From assembly GCF_019977275.1 (NCBI RefSeq), contig NZ_AP024650.1:1798001-1862000 (forward strand): a stretch of 64,000 bases of DNA, given 5' to 3'. The position numbers and the translations under genes were made by a program. The DNA comes from Arthrobacter sp. StoSoilB19 (GTDB taxonomy: Bacteria; Actinomycetota; Actinomycetes; Actinomycetales; Micrococcaceae). Under the pieces are notes generated by a model. It ran no database searches, was not told the origin of the DNA, and saw only the letters and a list, made by a program, of their open reading frames with translations. Positions 35,505-43,544 of this stretch are shown piece after piece; the first letter of the stretch is position 1, and each line of letters opens with the position of its first letter.

Positions 35505-36542
35505 TTGGTACAGATCGAACAGCTTGCCGCCCGCACTCCGGCAGTTTCGGTGGACGAACTCCTCAAGGGCTTCTACCCATCGCCGCGGTTCGGGGAGGTC
35601 TCCTTTGCGAGCTACCGCCCGGACCCCAAGCAGCCCAGCCAGGCCGCTGCCGTGCGCGAACTGGAAGGGTTTGCCGACGGCGTGGGGTCGGGCAACGGAG
35701 GCGGGCTGTTCAAGAAGCTGTTCGGCAAAAAGGACGATTCCCGTGCCGGCATCTACCTTGACGGCGGGTTTGGCGTGGGCAAGACCCACCTGCTCGCTTC
35801 GCTGTGGCATGCCTCGCCGGGCCCCAAGGCTTTCGGCACGTTCGTGGAGTACACCAACCTCGTGGGCGCCCTGTCCTTCCGCAAGACCGTTGACGCCCTG
35901 AGCAGCTACAAGCTGGTCTGCATCGACGAATTCGAACTGGACGATCCCGGCGACACCGTCCTGATGTCCCGGCTCATGCGGGAACTGGCCGACGCCGGCG
36001 TCAAGCTCGCCGCCACGTCCAACACCTTGCCGGGTTCCCTGGGTGACGGCCGCTTTGCCGCCGTAGACTTCCAGCGCGAAATCCAGGTCCTGGCGGACCA
36101 GTTCGAGGTCATCCGCATCGACGGCGAGGACTTCCGCCACCGCGGCCTCCCCGCCGCACCGGCCCCGCTGAGAAACAGCGAACTTAACGCCCACATGAAG
36201 GCGGAGTTCGACGGCAAGACGGTTGCCCAGGACGAATTCTCCACCCTCATCCACCACTTGGCCGGTGTCCACCCCAGCCGCTACCGCCAACTGATCGACG
36301 GCATTGACGGCGTGGTGTGGCGCAACGTGGAAACCATCAAGGAGCAGGCTGTGGCGCTGCGGTTCGTGGTCCTGGCGGACCGGCTCTACGACAAGGACGT
36401 TCCCATCCTGGCCAGCGGCGTCCCCTTCGACCAGCTGTTCACCGAGGAAATGATGACCGGCGGGTACATGAAGAAATACTTCCGCGCCGTGTCCCGCCTG
36501 ACCGCCCTGGCGCGTGAAGGGCAGAACCACGAACCGTCCTAA
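35505..36542 (+). CDS. zapE: AFG1-like ATPase (ZapE family)
   Basis: P-loop ATPase of the AFG1/ZapE family, 345 residues from a TTG start at 35505 (MVQIEQLAARTP). Walker A is in LDGGFGVGKTHLLASLW, Walker B in YKLVCIDEFELDDPGDT, sensor-1 in LAATSNTLPG, with the family end GYMKKYFRAVSRLTALARE. TTG is preferred because a TATCCT box at 35465-35470 places the transcript start between the box and this codon; a longer upstream reading would precede the promoter. In Escherichia coli ZapE affects FtsZ assembly; the actinobacterial role is not established. Its stop overlaps tail-to-tail with benE. Confidence 0.9.
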   Translation: MVQIEQLAARTPAVSVDELLKGFYPSPRFGEVSFASYRPDPKQPSQAAAVRELEGFADGVGSGNGGGLFKKLFGKKDDSRAGIYLDGGFGVGKTHLLASLWHASPGPKAFGTFVEYTNLVGALSFRKTVDALSSYKLVCIDEFELDDPGDTVLMSRLMRELADAGVKLAATSNTLPGSLGDGRFAAVDFQREIQVLADQFEVIRIDGEDFRHRGLPAAPAPLRNSELNAHMKAEFDGKTVAQDEFSTLIHHLAGVHPSRYRQLIDGIDGVVWRNVETIKEQAVALRFVVLADRLYDKDVPILASGVPFDQLFTEEMMTGGYMKKYFRAVSRLTALAREGQNHEPS

Positions 36543-37759
36543 GAGGCGGTCCCGCTGCGCCGTGGCTGCAGCACCCACCGCACCGCCAGCCCGGCAATGA
36601 GCGCCCAGAACGCGGAACCGATTCCGGCAAATGCCAGGCCTGAGGCCGCCATCAGGAACGTGACGGCCGGGGCGATGCGGTCTTCCGTGTCCGCCAGGGC
36701 AGCCGAAATCGCCGACGCAAGGGTTCCCAGCAGGGCCAACCCGGCCACTGCTTCGAGCATCCCGCCCGGCGCCCGGTTCACCACCGCCACCAAGGCAGCG
36801 GAAAAAGCGGCAAGCACCAGGTAGGCCAGCCCGGAGGTGAAGCCGGCAACCCACCGCCTGCTCCGGTCCCCGCCTGCTTCCCCGCCCGCGGCCAGCGCCG
36901 CGCTGAGCGCTGCAAGATTGATGGCGTGGCCGCCGAAGGGAGCCCCCGCAACAGTCCCCGCTCCCGTGACCAGCATCGCCGGCTGCCACGGAGTGTCATA
37001 TCCGAATGACCGCAGGACAGCCACCCCGGGAACGTTCTGCGACGCCATGGTCACCACGAACAAGGGGACGGCGATGCCCACCAGGGCCTGCAGGCTGAAC
37101 GCCGGCGTGGTCCAGGCGAGTGCGGGCATAAGGCCTCCCGCATCCACCGGCGTCCCGGCGGACGCCAGGGAAATTCCGATCACGCCCAGGGCCATGAGCA
37201 AAGCCGCGGGCACCGCCCACCGCGGAGCGAACTTCATCATCACCAGCCAGCACAGGATCACCGGCGCCACAAAACCGGGAACCGTGCCCAGGGCTTTGAA
37301 GGGGGCCAGGCAAAGCTGGAGCAGGACTCCCGCCAGCATCGCCTGCGCCAGCGGGGACGGAATCCGCGCCATCAACCTGCCAAGCGCCGGCACCATGCCG
37401 GTCAGGGCCAACAGCAGGCCTGTCGCCAGGAAGGCGCCGACGGCGGCCGGCCACCCGCCGTCGGGCATTCCCGCTGCCGCCAGCAGCGCCGCACCCGGCG
37501 TCGACCAGGCCAGAGTCACCGGAACCCGGGAGCGCCAGGCGAGGACCAGGACGCCCAGCCCGACGGCGAGGGTCAGCGCCAGCAGGCCGGACGCGGCCTG
37601 GGTGGAATCGGCGCCCACCGCCTTGAGGCCGGCGAGGACTACGGCAAAGGACGAGGTAAAGCCCACCAGGGCGGTAACGATCCCGGCGACAACGGGCCGG
37701 GAGTCGAACCGCGGCAGTCCGGCCTTGGTTGTCCTGGAGGGTGCGGGGGAGTTGGGCAT
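36539..37759 (-). CDS. benE: BenE-family benzoate/H+ symporter-like transporter
   Basis: A 406-residue membrane transporter with about 12 hydrophobic segments. Family-specific stretches include ATSGLLALTLAVGLGVLVLA-like helices, VTLAWSTPGAALLA, FVVTMASQNVPGVAVLRSFGY and APFGGHAINLAALSAAL, which correspond to the conserved substrate-site regions of BenE. ATG at 37759 begins MPNSPAPSRTTKAGLPRF, a cytosolic tail. No benzoate catabolic gene is nearby, so the true substrate may be another aromatic or organic acid. It is convergent with zapE, the two stop codons overlapping (CTAA). Confidence 0.88.
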   Translation of the reverse strand: MPNSPAPSRTTKAGLPRFDSRPVVAGIVTALVGFTSSFAVVLAGLKAVGADSTQAASGLLALTLAVGLGVLVLAWRSRVPVTLAWSTPGAALLAAAGMPDGGWPAAVGAFLATGLLLALTGMVPALGRLMARIPSPLAQAMLAGVLLQLCLAPFKALGTVPGFVAPVILCWLVMMKFAPRWAVPAALLMALGVIGISLASAGTPVDAGGLMPALAWTTPAFSLQALVGIAVPLFVVTMASQNVPGVAVLRSFGYDTPWQPAMLVTGAGTVAGAPFGGHAINLAALSAALAAGGEAGGDRSRRWVAGFTSGLAYLVLAAFSAALVAVVNRAPGGMLEAVAGLALLGTLASAISAALADTEDRIAPAVTFLMAASGLAFAGIGSAFWALIAGLAVRWVLQPRRSGTAS

Positions 37760-37924
37760 ACCCGGCAGGTTACCGGCGCGGGTTTGGGAACCGGCAATCG
37801 GGGCTGCCAAAGGCAGACTGGCCGGGCGGCCGAGGGCACTTTTAAACGCCAAAGGCGCGGGCGCCGCCTCGCGGCGGGACCCGCGCCCCGTTGACGTGCT
37901 GGGGCAAGGCCCCGGCCAAATCCT

Positions 37925-38188
37925 TTACGGAGCCCTGTCCACCGGCGGAACCGGATTTTCAGGAGCTGCCGGGGGAACCTGTCCGGGGGCAGGTGCCTGG
38001 CCCGGGGTTCCGTTCTTGTCAATGAGCTTGGAAGCGCCATCCTGGATCTTGTCGACGTGGCCTGCGTACTTGCCGCCGGTCTTCGTGTCGACGAAATCGC
38101 CGGCCTTGCTGATGCCGTCCTTGATGGCCTGCTCGTTGCCGCGGATGAGACCCTGAGCCTTGCCCTTTAGATCGTCAATCAAACCCAC
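37925..38188 (-). CDS. MT0933-like small protein (putative antitoxin family)
   Basis: An 87-residue protein beginning MGLIDDLKGKAQGLIRGNEQ, with the GTG at 38188 chosen because GGGAGG lies a few bases upstream (the earlier GTG overlaps that ribosome-binding site). The Lys/Gly/Asp-rich amphipathic region (QAIKDGISKAGDFVDTKTGG, KYAGHVDKIQDGASKLID) matches the actinobacterial MT0933/Rv0909 antitoxin family. A Pro-rich tail follows. No toxin-like gene is adjacent, and in actinobacteria these proteins are often solitary, so an antitoxin function is doubtful. It lies beside the tRNA array. Confidence 0.75.
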   Translation of the reverse strand: MGLIDDLKGKAQGLIRGNEQAIKDGISKAGDFVDTKTGGKYAGHVDKIQDGASKLIDKNGTPGQAPAPGQVPPAAPENPVPPVDRAP

Positions 38189-38295
38189 GAGCACCTCCCT
38201 TCTGTCGCGGAGCCAGGTCGCTCCTCGCGCCTTCGATCCTATCCGGGCGTGAAAGGTGTGCCAAGGGACTTCGCCTGCAGCGGATCGGGAATACG

Positions 38296-38322
38296 AAAAA
38301 AGCAGCTCCGCAGAGCTGCTTT
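38296..38322 (-). terminator. Rho-independent terminator of the tRNA array
   Basis: On the minus strand AAGCAGCTC pairs with GAGCTGCTT across a TGCG loop, followed by TTTTT. It lies immediately after the last tRNA (Val-GAC) and is the clearest T-tract terminator in the window along with the one at 39267. Confidence 0.9.
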
Positions 38323-38328
38323 ACATGG

Positions 38329-38400
38329 TGGGCGATACTGGGATCGAACCAGTGACCTCTTCCGTGTCAGGGAAGCGCGCTACCGCTGCGCCAATCGCCC
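38329..38400 (-). tRNA. tRNA-Val(GAC), copy 1
   Basis: Minus strand GGGCGATTGG...CCAGTATCGCCCA folds as a cloverleaf. The anticodon arm is CTTCC-CTGACAC-GGAAG with anticodon GAC, the T arm CTGGTTCGATCCCAG, and the acceptor GGGCGAT/ATCGCCC. The three bases after the discriminator are CCA, unlike the other tRNAs here. Identical in its 72 bases to the copy at 38560. Last gene of the five-tRNA array. Confidence 0.95.
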
Positions 38401-38432
38401 CGAACCGGAAGACCGGCTGTGGGATGTAAGAG

Positions 38433-38505
<73 letters not shown>

Positions 38506-38559
38506 GTGTGCAGGATGGACCGGTAAACCGGTGGTACTGCGGGCAAGTTGCCTTGCCAG

Positions 38560-38631
38560 TGGGCGATACTGGGATCGAACCAGTGACCTCTTCCGTGTCA
38601 GGGAAGCGCGCTACCGCTGCGCCAATCGCCC
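38560..38631 (-). tRNA. tRNA-Val(GAC), copy 2
   Basis: Same 72 bases as the copy at 38329, with anticodon GAC in CTTCC-CTGACAC-GGAAG. No CCA is encoded after the discriminator A. Third gene in transcription order. Confidence 0.95.
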
Positions 38632-38669
38632 ATTGCATCCGAAGGATCCGGAAACCATGGTTTTCACCG

Positions 38670-38740
38670 AGGTGGGTACGGGATTCGAACCCGTGTATAC
38701 GGCTTTGCAGGCCGCTGCCTCGCCTCTCGGCCAACCCACC
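38670..38740 (-). tRNA. tRNA-Cys(GCA)
   Basis: Minus strand GGTGGGTTGGCCGAGAGG...CCGTACCCACCT. Anticodon arm GCGGC-CTGCAAA-GCCGT gives anticodon GCA; the T arm is CGGGTTCGAATCCCG; the discriminator is U as expected for Cys. Single copy, second in the array. Confidence 0.95.
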
Positions 38741-38787
38741 GTGTTAGCGTCAATTCCGAAGAACCTTTGCTGTGACAGTGTCCTGCG

Positions 38788-38860
<73 letters not shown>

Positions 38861-39188
38861 ATTTTGGAGTGTTGATTCCCTGCCGTTTCCGGCATTTCCT
38901 CGCGTTCCAACGAGTAAAAACAATATCGGAGGTTCCGGGATTCTCCAAATCGCTCCGGCCCTGCGCCCATTGTGTGCCTCCAGATCGCTGCAACCACGCG
39001 GAGTTTGCGAGTTACAGGTGTGTAATTTCCGACGGCGGCAGGGGCGCCCGGGGGCGGCAGGCTGTGCTCCGCCGGGCTGCTTTCGAGGATTCCCGGCCAG
39101 GCAGAGGCTGCGGCGCGGTACCGGTCAGCGGGGTGTGTTGTTCGATTTTTGAAATAGGGCAGAGGTGGGCTAGCATTCAAATGCATCG
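38861..39188. other. Gene-free region between the divergent tRNA units
   Basis: These 328 bases hold the promoters of both tRNA units and no convincing gene. The part next to the minus-strand array is AT-richer (GATATTGTTTTTACTC on the minus strand near 38920-38935 could include a -10 box). The plus-strand promoter is at 39149-39176. The middle is GC-rich, without repeats or reading frames I would defend. Confidence 0.6.
39149..39176 (+). promoter_or_regulatory. Promoter of tRNA-Val(CAC)
   Basis: TTGAAA (39149-39154) and TAGCAT (39171-39176) with a 16-base spacer match the -35 and -10 consensus of housekeeping sigma factor. The predicted start is about 6 bases before the tRNA 5' end. Confidence 0.75.
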
Positions 39189-39260
39189 GGGCGATTGGCG
39201 CAGTGGTAGCGCGCTTCGTTCACACCGAAGAGGTCACTGGTTCGAACCCAGTATCGCCCA
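39189..39260 (+). tRNA. tRNA-Val(CAC)
   Basis: GGGCGATTGGCGCAGTGG...AGTATCGCCCA folds as a cloverleaf. Anticodon arm CTTCG-TTCACAC-CGAAG gives anticodon CAC. It shares the acceptor, D-arm and T-arm pattern with the tRNA-Val(GAC) genes across the divergent region but differs in the anticodon stem and at few other bases, suggesting a common origin. It has its own promoter and terminator. Confidence 0.95.
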
Positions 39261-39266
39261 CCGCAG

Positions 39267-39307
39267 AGGCCCGTTTCCGCTCATCAGCAGCGGAGACGGG
39301 CCTTTTT
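39267..39307 (+). terminator. Rho-independent terminator of tRNA-Val(CAC)
   Basis: AGGCCCGT..CCGCT pairs with AGCGG..ACGGGCCT around a short loop (one internal mismatch region), followed by TTTTT. It directly follows the tRNA. Confidence 0.9.
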
Positions 39308-39365
39308 CATGTGCAGCGCCTGCCTCCCGGAGCTTTTGTCGGCCCCCTGTGAAAGAGTCTTTTGT

Positions 39366-40226
39366 ATGACTGATCCGCTTCTCGCCCACGCCACCGAATA
39401 CGGCCGGATGTACGCACGGTCAACGTCTGAGCAGTTTTCCGTACCTTCCATCACCACGGTTATCAGCCAGCAGCCGCATGGCCTTGACGGCTGGTTCGGT
39501 TACATGGGTGCCAGCAGCCTGGCCAATGATCCGCTGCTGTCGGACTGCCTGGGCAGCCCGGCCAAAATCAAGCAGGCCATCAACCGTGCGGCCAAGGCTG
39601 CGGAAACCTATCGTGATGATGCCGCCCGGCGCGGGGACCGCGTCCACAATTACTGCGAGCAGGTGGCGTTGCGCGCGCTGGGACGTCCCCACGCCATGAA
39701 GGAGGCCCGTGAGGCGTTGGCCGCCAACGGGGAGGAAGCGTTCGCGGTCCGCTTCGACGAGTGGTGGGAGCTCTTCCAGGTGGAGCCCATCGCCCCCGAG
39801 ATCACGGTCTGGAACAACACCGTGGGCTACGCCGGCACCCTTGACCTTGTGGCGCGGATCAACGGACGCATTTGCCTGATCGACTACAAGACCAAGGGCA
39901 CAACGCGCGACGGCCTGGTCAAACCGCTGGACGACAAAGTAGTGATGCAGCTGGTGGCCGGCATGAAGGCGGAGGAAAGCCTGGTGGATGCGGAGGCGGG
40001 AACCTGGGAGCCCTGGAAGTACGGCGAAAACCCGGTCCTGCTGGCCGTCGCCATCGGGGAGACGGAGGTCCGGCCCGTCCGTGCCAACCCCGAGGTCCTC
40101 AAGCACCACTGGTGGAAATTCTGCGCCTTGCGCCGGGTCTGGGAACTGTCGGCGGACACCATCAGTGCAGGCACCGCGCTGCTGCCCATCGCACCCCCGC
40201 CGCTGGCACAGGCCCGTACCGCCTAA
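39366..40226 (+). CDS. PD-(D/E)XK nuclease-family protein
   Basis: A 286-residue protein whose centre has the core motif of the PD-(D/E)XK nuclease fold: GYAGTLDLVARINGRICLID then YKTKG, with the metal-binding Asp and the Asp-x-Lys pair, preceded by a Glu (AVRFDEWWELF and APEITVW). A helix with GDRVHNYCEQVALRALG earlier resembles RecB/Cas4-like nucleases. ATG at 39366 begins MTDPLLAHATEYGRMYARST. No helicase, Cas gene or phage gene is near. Such solitary nucleases occur in phages and in bacterial chromosomes; the location next to a tRNA gene raises the question of an old integration. The function is unknown. Confidence 0.72.
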   Translation: MTDPLLAHATEYGRMYARSTSEQFSVPSITTVISQQPHGLDGWFGYMGASSLANDPLLSDCLGSPAKIKQAINRAAKAAETYRDDAARRGDRVHNYCEQVALRALGRPHAMKEAREALAANGEEAFAVRFDEWWELFQVEPIAPEITVWNNTVGYAGTLDLVARINGRICLIDYKTKGTTRDGLVKPLDDKVVMQLVAGMKAEESLVDAEAGTWEPWKYGENPVLLAVAIGETEVRPVRANPEVLKHHWWKFCALRRVWELSADTISAGTALLPIAPPPLAQARTA

Positions 40227-40303
40227 GCGCCGGATGGACCCGGAGAGACTGCACCTAAACTGGATAGGTTCCCTTTGCCGCCAACCGTGAGGACAAACAG
40301 CGC

Positions 40304-40906
40304 ATGGCTATTCTGAATATCCGCATCATCGGTGATCCTGTGCTGCGCACAGTTGCCGATCCCGTGACGGAATTCGGACCCGAGCTTGCCAAACTGGTGG
40401 CCGACATGACCGAAACCATGGAGGACGTGGACGGTGCAGGGCTTGCCGCCCCGCAGGTCGGCGTCAGCAAGCGCGTCTTCACCTACCGCATCGACGGTGT
40501 GGAAGGGCACATCATCAATCCGGTCCTGGAGAACAGCGGGGACTACCAGCCGGACCAGGTGGAAGGCTGCCTGTCCATTCCGGGCCTCGGTTTCCCTGTC
40601 CGCCGCTTCCGCGCCACCCGGGTCACCGGTGTGGACATGCATGGACATCCGGTGTCCATCGACGGGGAGGGCATGCTGGCACGCTGCTTCCAGCACGAAA
40701 ATGACCACCTGGACGGCATCCTCTACACCGACCGCCTCGAAGGCGAAGACCGGAAGGCTGCCTTGCGGTCCATCCGCAACGCCAATTACGACGCCGTCGC
40801 CGGTCGGACCACAGCCAAGCGCGCCAAGAACGTGGGATCGAGTTTCGGCGGTGCCGGCTTTGGCCAAACCAGCACCCCCGGCTCCAGCTTTGGCGGAGCA
40901 GGGTGA
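40304..40906 (+). CDS. def: Peptide deformylase
   Basis: Removes the formyl group from the N-terminal methionine of new proteins; metal enzyme. All three family motifs are present: GAGLAAPQVG, EGCLSIPG (metal Cys) and QHENDHLDGIL (metal histidines, catalytic Glu). The catalytic domain ends near residue 165; a C-terminal tail of about 30 residues contains two copies of GSSFGGAG separated by a short linker, not found in typical Def. GTGAGGA lies upstream of the ATG. The stop overlaps fmt (GTGA), the usual def-fmt coupling. Confidence 0.97.
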   Translation: MAILNIRIIGDPVLRTVADPVTEFGPELAKLVADMTETMEDVDGAGLAAPQVGVSKRVFTYRIDGVEGHIINPVLENSGDYQPDQVEGCLSIPGLGFPVRRFRATRVTGVDMHGHPVSIDGEGMLARCFQHENDHLDGILYTDRLEGEDRKAALRSIRNANYDAVAGRTTAKRAKNVGSSFGGAGFGQTSTPGSSFGGAG

Positions 40907-41823
40907 GGGTCCTCTTCGCGGGGACGCCCGCCGTCGCCGTGCCATCCCTGGACGCCCTCGTCAATGCCGGCTTCAACGTGGTCGCGGTCCTGACCCGTCC
41001 CGATGCCCCGGTAGGCCGCAAACGCGTACTGACGCCGTCGCCGGTGGCACAACGGGCCGGGGAACTGGGCATTGATGTCATCCGTGCCGCCCGGGTCGAC
41101 GCCGACGCCGTCGCCGCCATCGCCGCAGTGCAGCCGGACGTCGCGGCCATCGTTGCTTATGGCGGACTGGTCCCCCCTGCGGCCCTGGGCATACCGGCGC
41201 ACGGCTGGGTCAATCTGCATTTCTCCCTGCTGCCGGCCTGGCGAGGCGCGGCACCGGTCCAGCGGTCCGTCATTGCCGGAGACGATGTCACAGGTGCCGT
41301 GACCTTCCAGCTTGAAGAGGGACTCGACACCGGTCCTGTTTTTGGCACCCTCACCGAGGCGGTCAGGCCCCAGGACACGGCAGGAGACCTGCTTGAGCGG
41401 CTGTCCCACAGCGGTGCCGTCCTGCTGGCGCAGACACTGTCCGCCATCGAGGCCGGAAAAGCGTCGCCGCAGCCGCAGGCCGGAGAGGTCTCCCTGGCAC
41501 CCAAACTGACTCTGGAGGACGGACACCTTAACTGGTCCCACCCGGCCCTTGCCATCAACAGGCAGGCACGCGGAGTCACCCCTGAGCCCGGCGCCTGGAC
41601 CCTGCTGGACGGGCAGCGGGTCAAGCTCGAACCTGTCCGGCTCCGGCCGGATATTTCAGGACTTGCCCCTGGCTCAGTGGCATTGCAGGGGAAAGCCGTG
41701 TTGGTGGGAACAGGTTCACACGCCGTGGAACTCACCCGGGTCCAGCCCGCTGGGAAAAAGATGATGGCTGCAGCCGACTGGGCACGCGGCATGGCTTCAC
41801 TGGAGGGTGTGGTGTTCGAATGA
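40903..41823 (+). CDS. fmt: Methionyl-tRNA formyltransferase
   Basis: Formylates initiator Met-tRNA using 10-formyl-THF. GTG start overlaps def. Motifs include FAGTPAVAVPSLDAL at the N-terminus, the formyl-THF site VNLHFSLLPAWRGAAPVQRS (Asn, His) and GAVTFQLEEGLDTGPVF with the catalytic Asp; the C-terminal tRNA-binding domain covers about residues 205-300. 306 residues is the standard length. The stop forms an ATGA overlap with rsmB. Confident. Confidence 0.97.
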   Translation: MRVLFAGTPAVAVPSLDALVNAGFNVVAVLTRPDAPVGRKRVLTPSPVAQRAGELGIDVIRAARVDADAVAAIAAVQPDVAAIVAYGGLVPPAALGIPAHGWVNLHFSLLPAWRGAAPVQRSVIAGDDVTGAVTFQLEEGLDTGPVFGTLTEAVRPQDTAGDLLERLSHSGAVLLAQTLSAIEAGKASPQPQAGEVSLAPKLTLEDGHLNWSHPALAINRQARGVTPEPGAWTLLDGQRVKLEPVRLRPDISGLAPGSVALQGKAVLVGTGSHAVELTRVQPAGKKMMAAADWARGMASLEGVVFE

Positions 41824-43400
41824 GCGTGTCCGGCGGTAATACAGGTGGACGGAACACGGGCGGACCAAACACCGGCGGAGGGGGAAGCGCCGGAGGAGGC
41901 GGCCGCGGCAAGGGCGGACCCCGGGATGCCAGCAGAAGGGATGCCAAAGGGCGGGAACGCAACCGCGGGCCGCAGCGGAACTTCACCGGGCAGGCGCCGT
42001 CGCAGCGGACCAGGCGCGCCGATCCAGCCCGCCTGGTGGCCTTCGAAGTGCTGCGTGCCGTGGCTGAGGAGGACGCCTACGCCAACCTCGTGCTGCCCGC
42101 GCGGATCCGGCACCACCGGCTGGACAAACGCGACGCCGGATTCGCCACGGAACTAAGCTACGGAGCCCTGCGCGGCCAAGGCACCTACGACGCCATCCTG
42201 GCGCGGTGCGTGGACCGGCCCCTGGCCCAGCTTGACCCCGCCGTCCTCGACGCCCTCCGTATCGGCGCCCACCAGCTGCTGGCCATGCGGGTCCCCGCGC
42301 ACGCCGCACTGGACCAGACGGTTGGACTTGCCCGTGCCGTCATCGGGGCGGGACCCTCGGCGCTGATCAATGCCGTCCTCCGCAAGGTCACTGCCCACCC
42401 CCTTGAGGAATGGCTGGACCTGCTGGTGGAGGGCGAAACCGACGAGACGAAGATTGCCTCGCTCAGGTACGCCCACCCCGAATGGATTGTCCGGGCAATG
42501 CGCCAGTCGCTCGTGGCCCATGGCCGGCCCGCAGCCGAGATCAACGACCTGCTCGAAGCGGACAACGCCGCCCCTGTGGTCAACCTTGTGGCCCTGCCGG
42601 GGCTGGGCAGCCTCGACGAAGCGCTGGAAAACGGTGCCACCCCCGGGGAACTGGTGGAAGGCTCCGCGCTCTCCAGCGGCGGTGACCTGGGGCGGTTGGC
42701 ATCCGTACGCGCCGGTACCCTCCGGGTGCAGGATGTCGGTTCCCAGCTGGTGGCCAGGGCCCTGGCCGCGGTGAACCTCGGCCAGGCGGCCGATGGTGCC
42801 GGTGAAGCGTGGCTCGACCTCTGCGCAGGCCCGGGTGGAAAGGCGGCACTCCTTGGTGCCCTTGCGCACCAGCGGGGGGCCACGCTTCTTGCGAACGAGC
42901 CCGCCCCGCACCGCGCAAAGCTTGTCAGTCAGGCACTGTCCGCCGTACCGCAGGACAGCTGGCAGGTCCGGACCGGCGACGGCCGGGATGTAGGCGCCGA
43001 ACAGCCGGGGCAATACTCCCGTGTCCTGGTGGACGTTCCCTGCACCGGCCTGGGGGCACTTCGGCGCAGGCCCGAGTCCCGGTGGCGTCGCTCGCCCAAG
43101 GACATTGCAGACCTGGGCCCACTGCAGCGCGAGCTGCTGAACTCTGCCCTGGCCGCGGTTCGGCCCGGAGGAGTGGTGGCCTACGTGACGTGTTCACCGC
43201 ACCCGGCAGAGACCACAGCTGTTGTGGCCGACGTGCTCCGGAAGCGCGGCCACCTGGAACTCCTCGATGCCGGCGCCGCACTTGACGCAGTCAGCCTCAC
43301 TGGAAGCCTTGGCGCGGGCCATGAACTGACCGCGCAGCTCTGGCCCCACATCCACCACACCGATGCCATGTTCCTGGCCCTGATACAGAAAAAATCCTGA
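41820..43400 (+). CDS. rsmB: 16S rRNA (cytosine-967-C5)-methyltransferase
   Basis: SAM-dependent methyltransferase acting on 16S rRNA C967. An unusual N-terminal stretch of about 60 residues is Gly/Asn/Arg rich and probably disordered. A NusB-like RNA-binding domain follows (about 65-205: ARLVAFEVLRAVAEEDAYAN, FATELSYGALR), then the catalytic domain: WLDLCAGPGGKAALLGAL, VLVDVPCTGLGALRRRPE (motif VI Cys-like) and VAYVTCSPHPAETTAVV (catalytic Cys). 526 residues. It is the last gene of def-fmt-rsmB. Family assignment is firm. Confidence 0.95.
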   Translation: MSVSGGNTGGRNTGGPNTGGGGSAGGGGRGKGGPRDASRRDAKGRERNRGPQRNFTGQAPSQRTRRADPARLVAFEVLRAVAEEDAYANLVLPARIRHHRLDKRDAGFATELSYGALRGQGTYDAILARCVDRPLAQLDPAVLDALRIGAHQLLAMRVPAHAALDQTVGLARAVIGAGPSALINAVLRKVTAHPLEEWLDLLVEGETDETKIASLRYAHPEWIVRAMRQSLVAHGRPAAEINDLLEADNAAPVVNLVALPGLGSLDEALENGATPGELVEGSALSSGGDLGRLASVRAGTLRVQDVGSQLVARALAAVNLGQAADGAGEAWLDLCAGPGGKAALLGALAHQRGATLLANEPAPHRAKLVSQALSAVPQDSWQVRTGDGRDVGAEQPGQYSRVLVDVPCTGLGALRRRPESRWRRSPKDIADLGPLQRELLNSALAAVRPGGVVAYVTCSPHPAETTAVVADVLRKRGHLELLDAGAALDAVSLTGSLGAGHELTAQLWPHIHHTDAMFLALIQKKS

Positions 43401-43440
43401 CAGGAGAAGAAACCCTGACAGGCAAAGAAACCTGATCAGG
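43396..43440. repeat. Three tandem palindromic repeats after rsmB
   Basis: CCTGACAGG (43396-43404), CCTGACAGG (43414-43422) and CCTGATCAGG (43431-43440) are each inverted repeats, spaced 17-18 bases apart and separated by AGAAGAAAC- or CAAAGAAAC-type linkers. The first contains the rsmB stop codon. The array is A-rich and unlike its GC-rich surroundings. A regulator array or a slippage duplication is possible; I see no terminator signature. Confidence 0.45.
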
Positions 43441-43544
43441 AAGAATTCCCGGCTTCCCGACCTGCGGCTACCAGCCCCGCCCGCTCCCTGCAGCGGGCTG
43501 GAACTTCCCTGCGACCAACGCACGTTCATCCGAAAGGCAACCCT

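Noticed and set aside
43396-43440. CRISPR-like array
   Set aside because: Only three 9-10 base units with 8-9 base, mutually similar linkers; too short for repeats and spacers.
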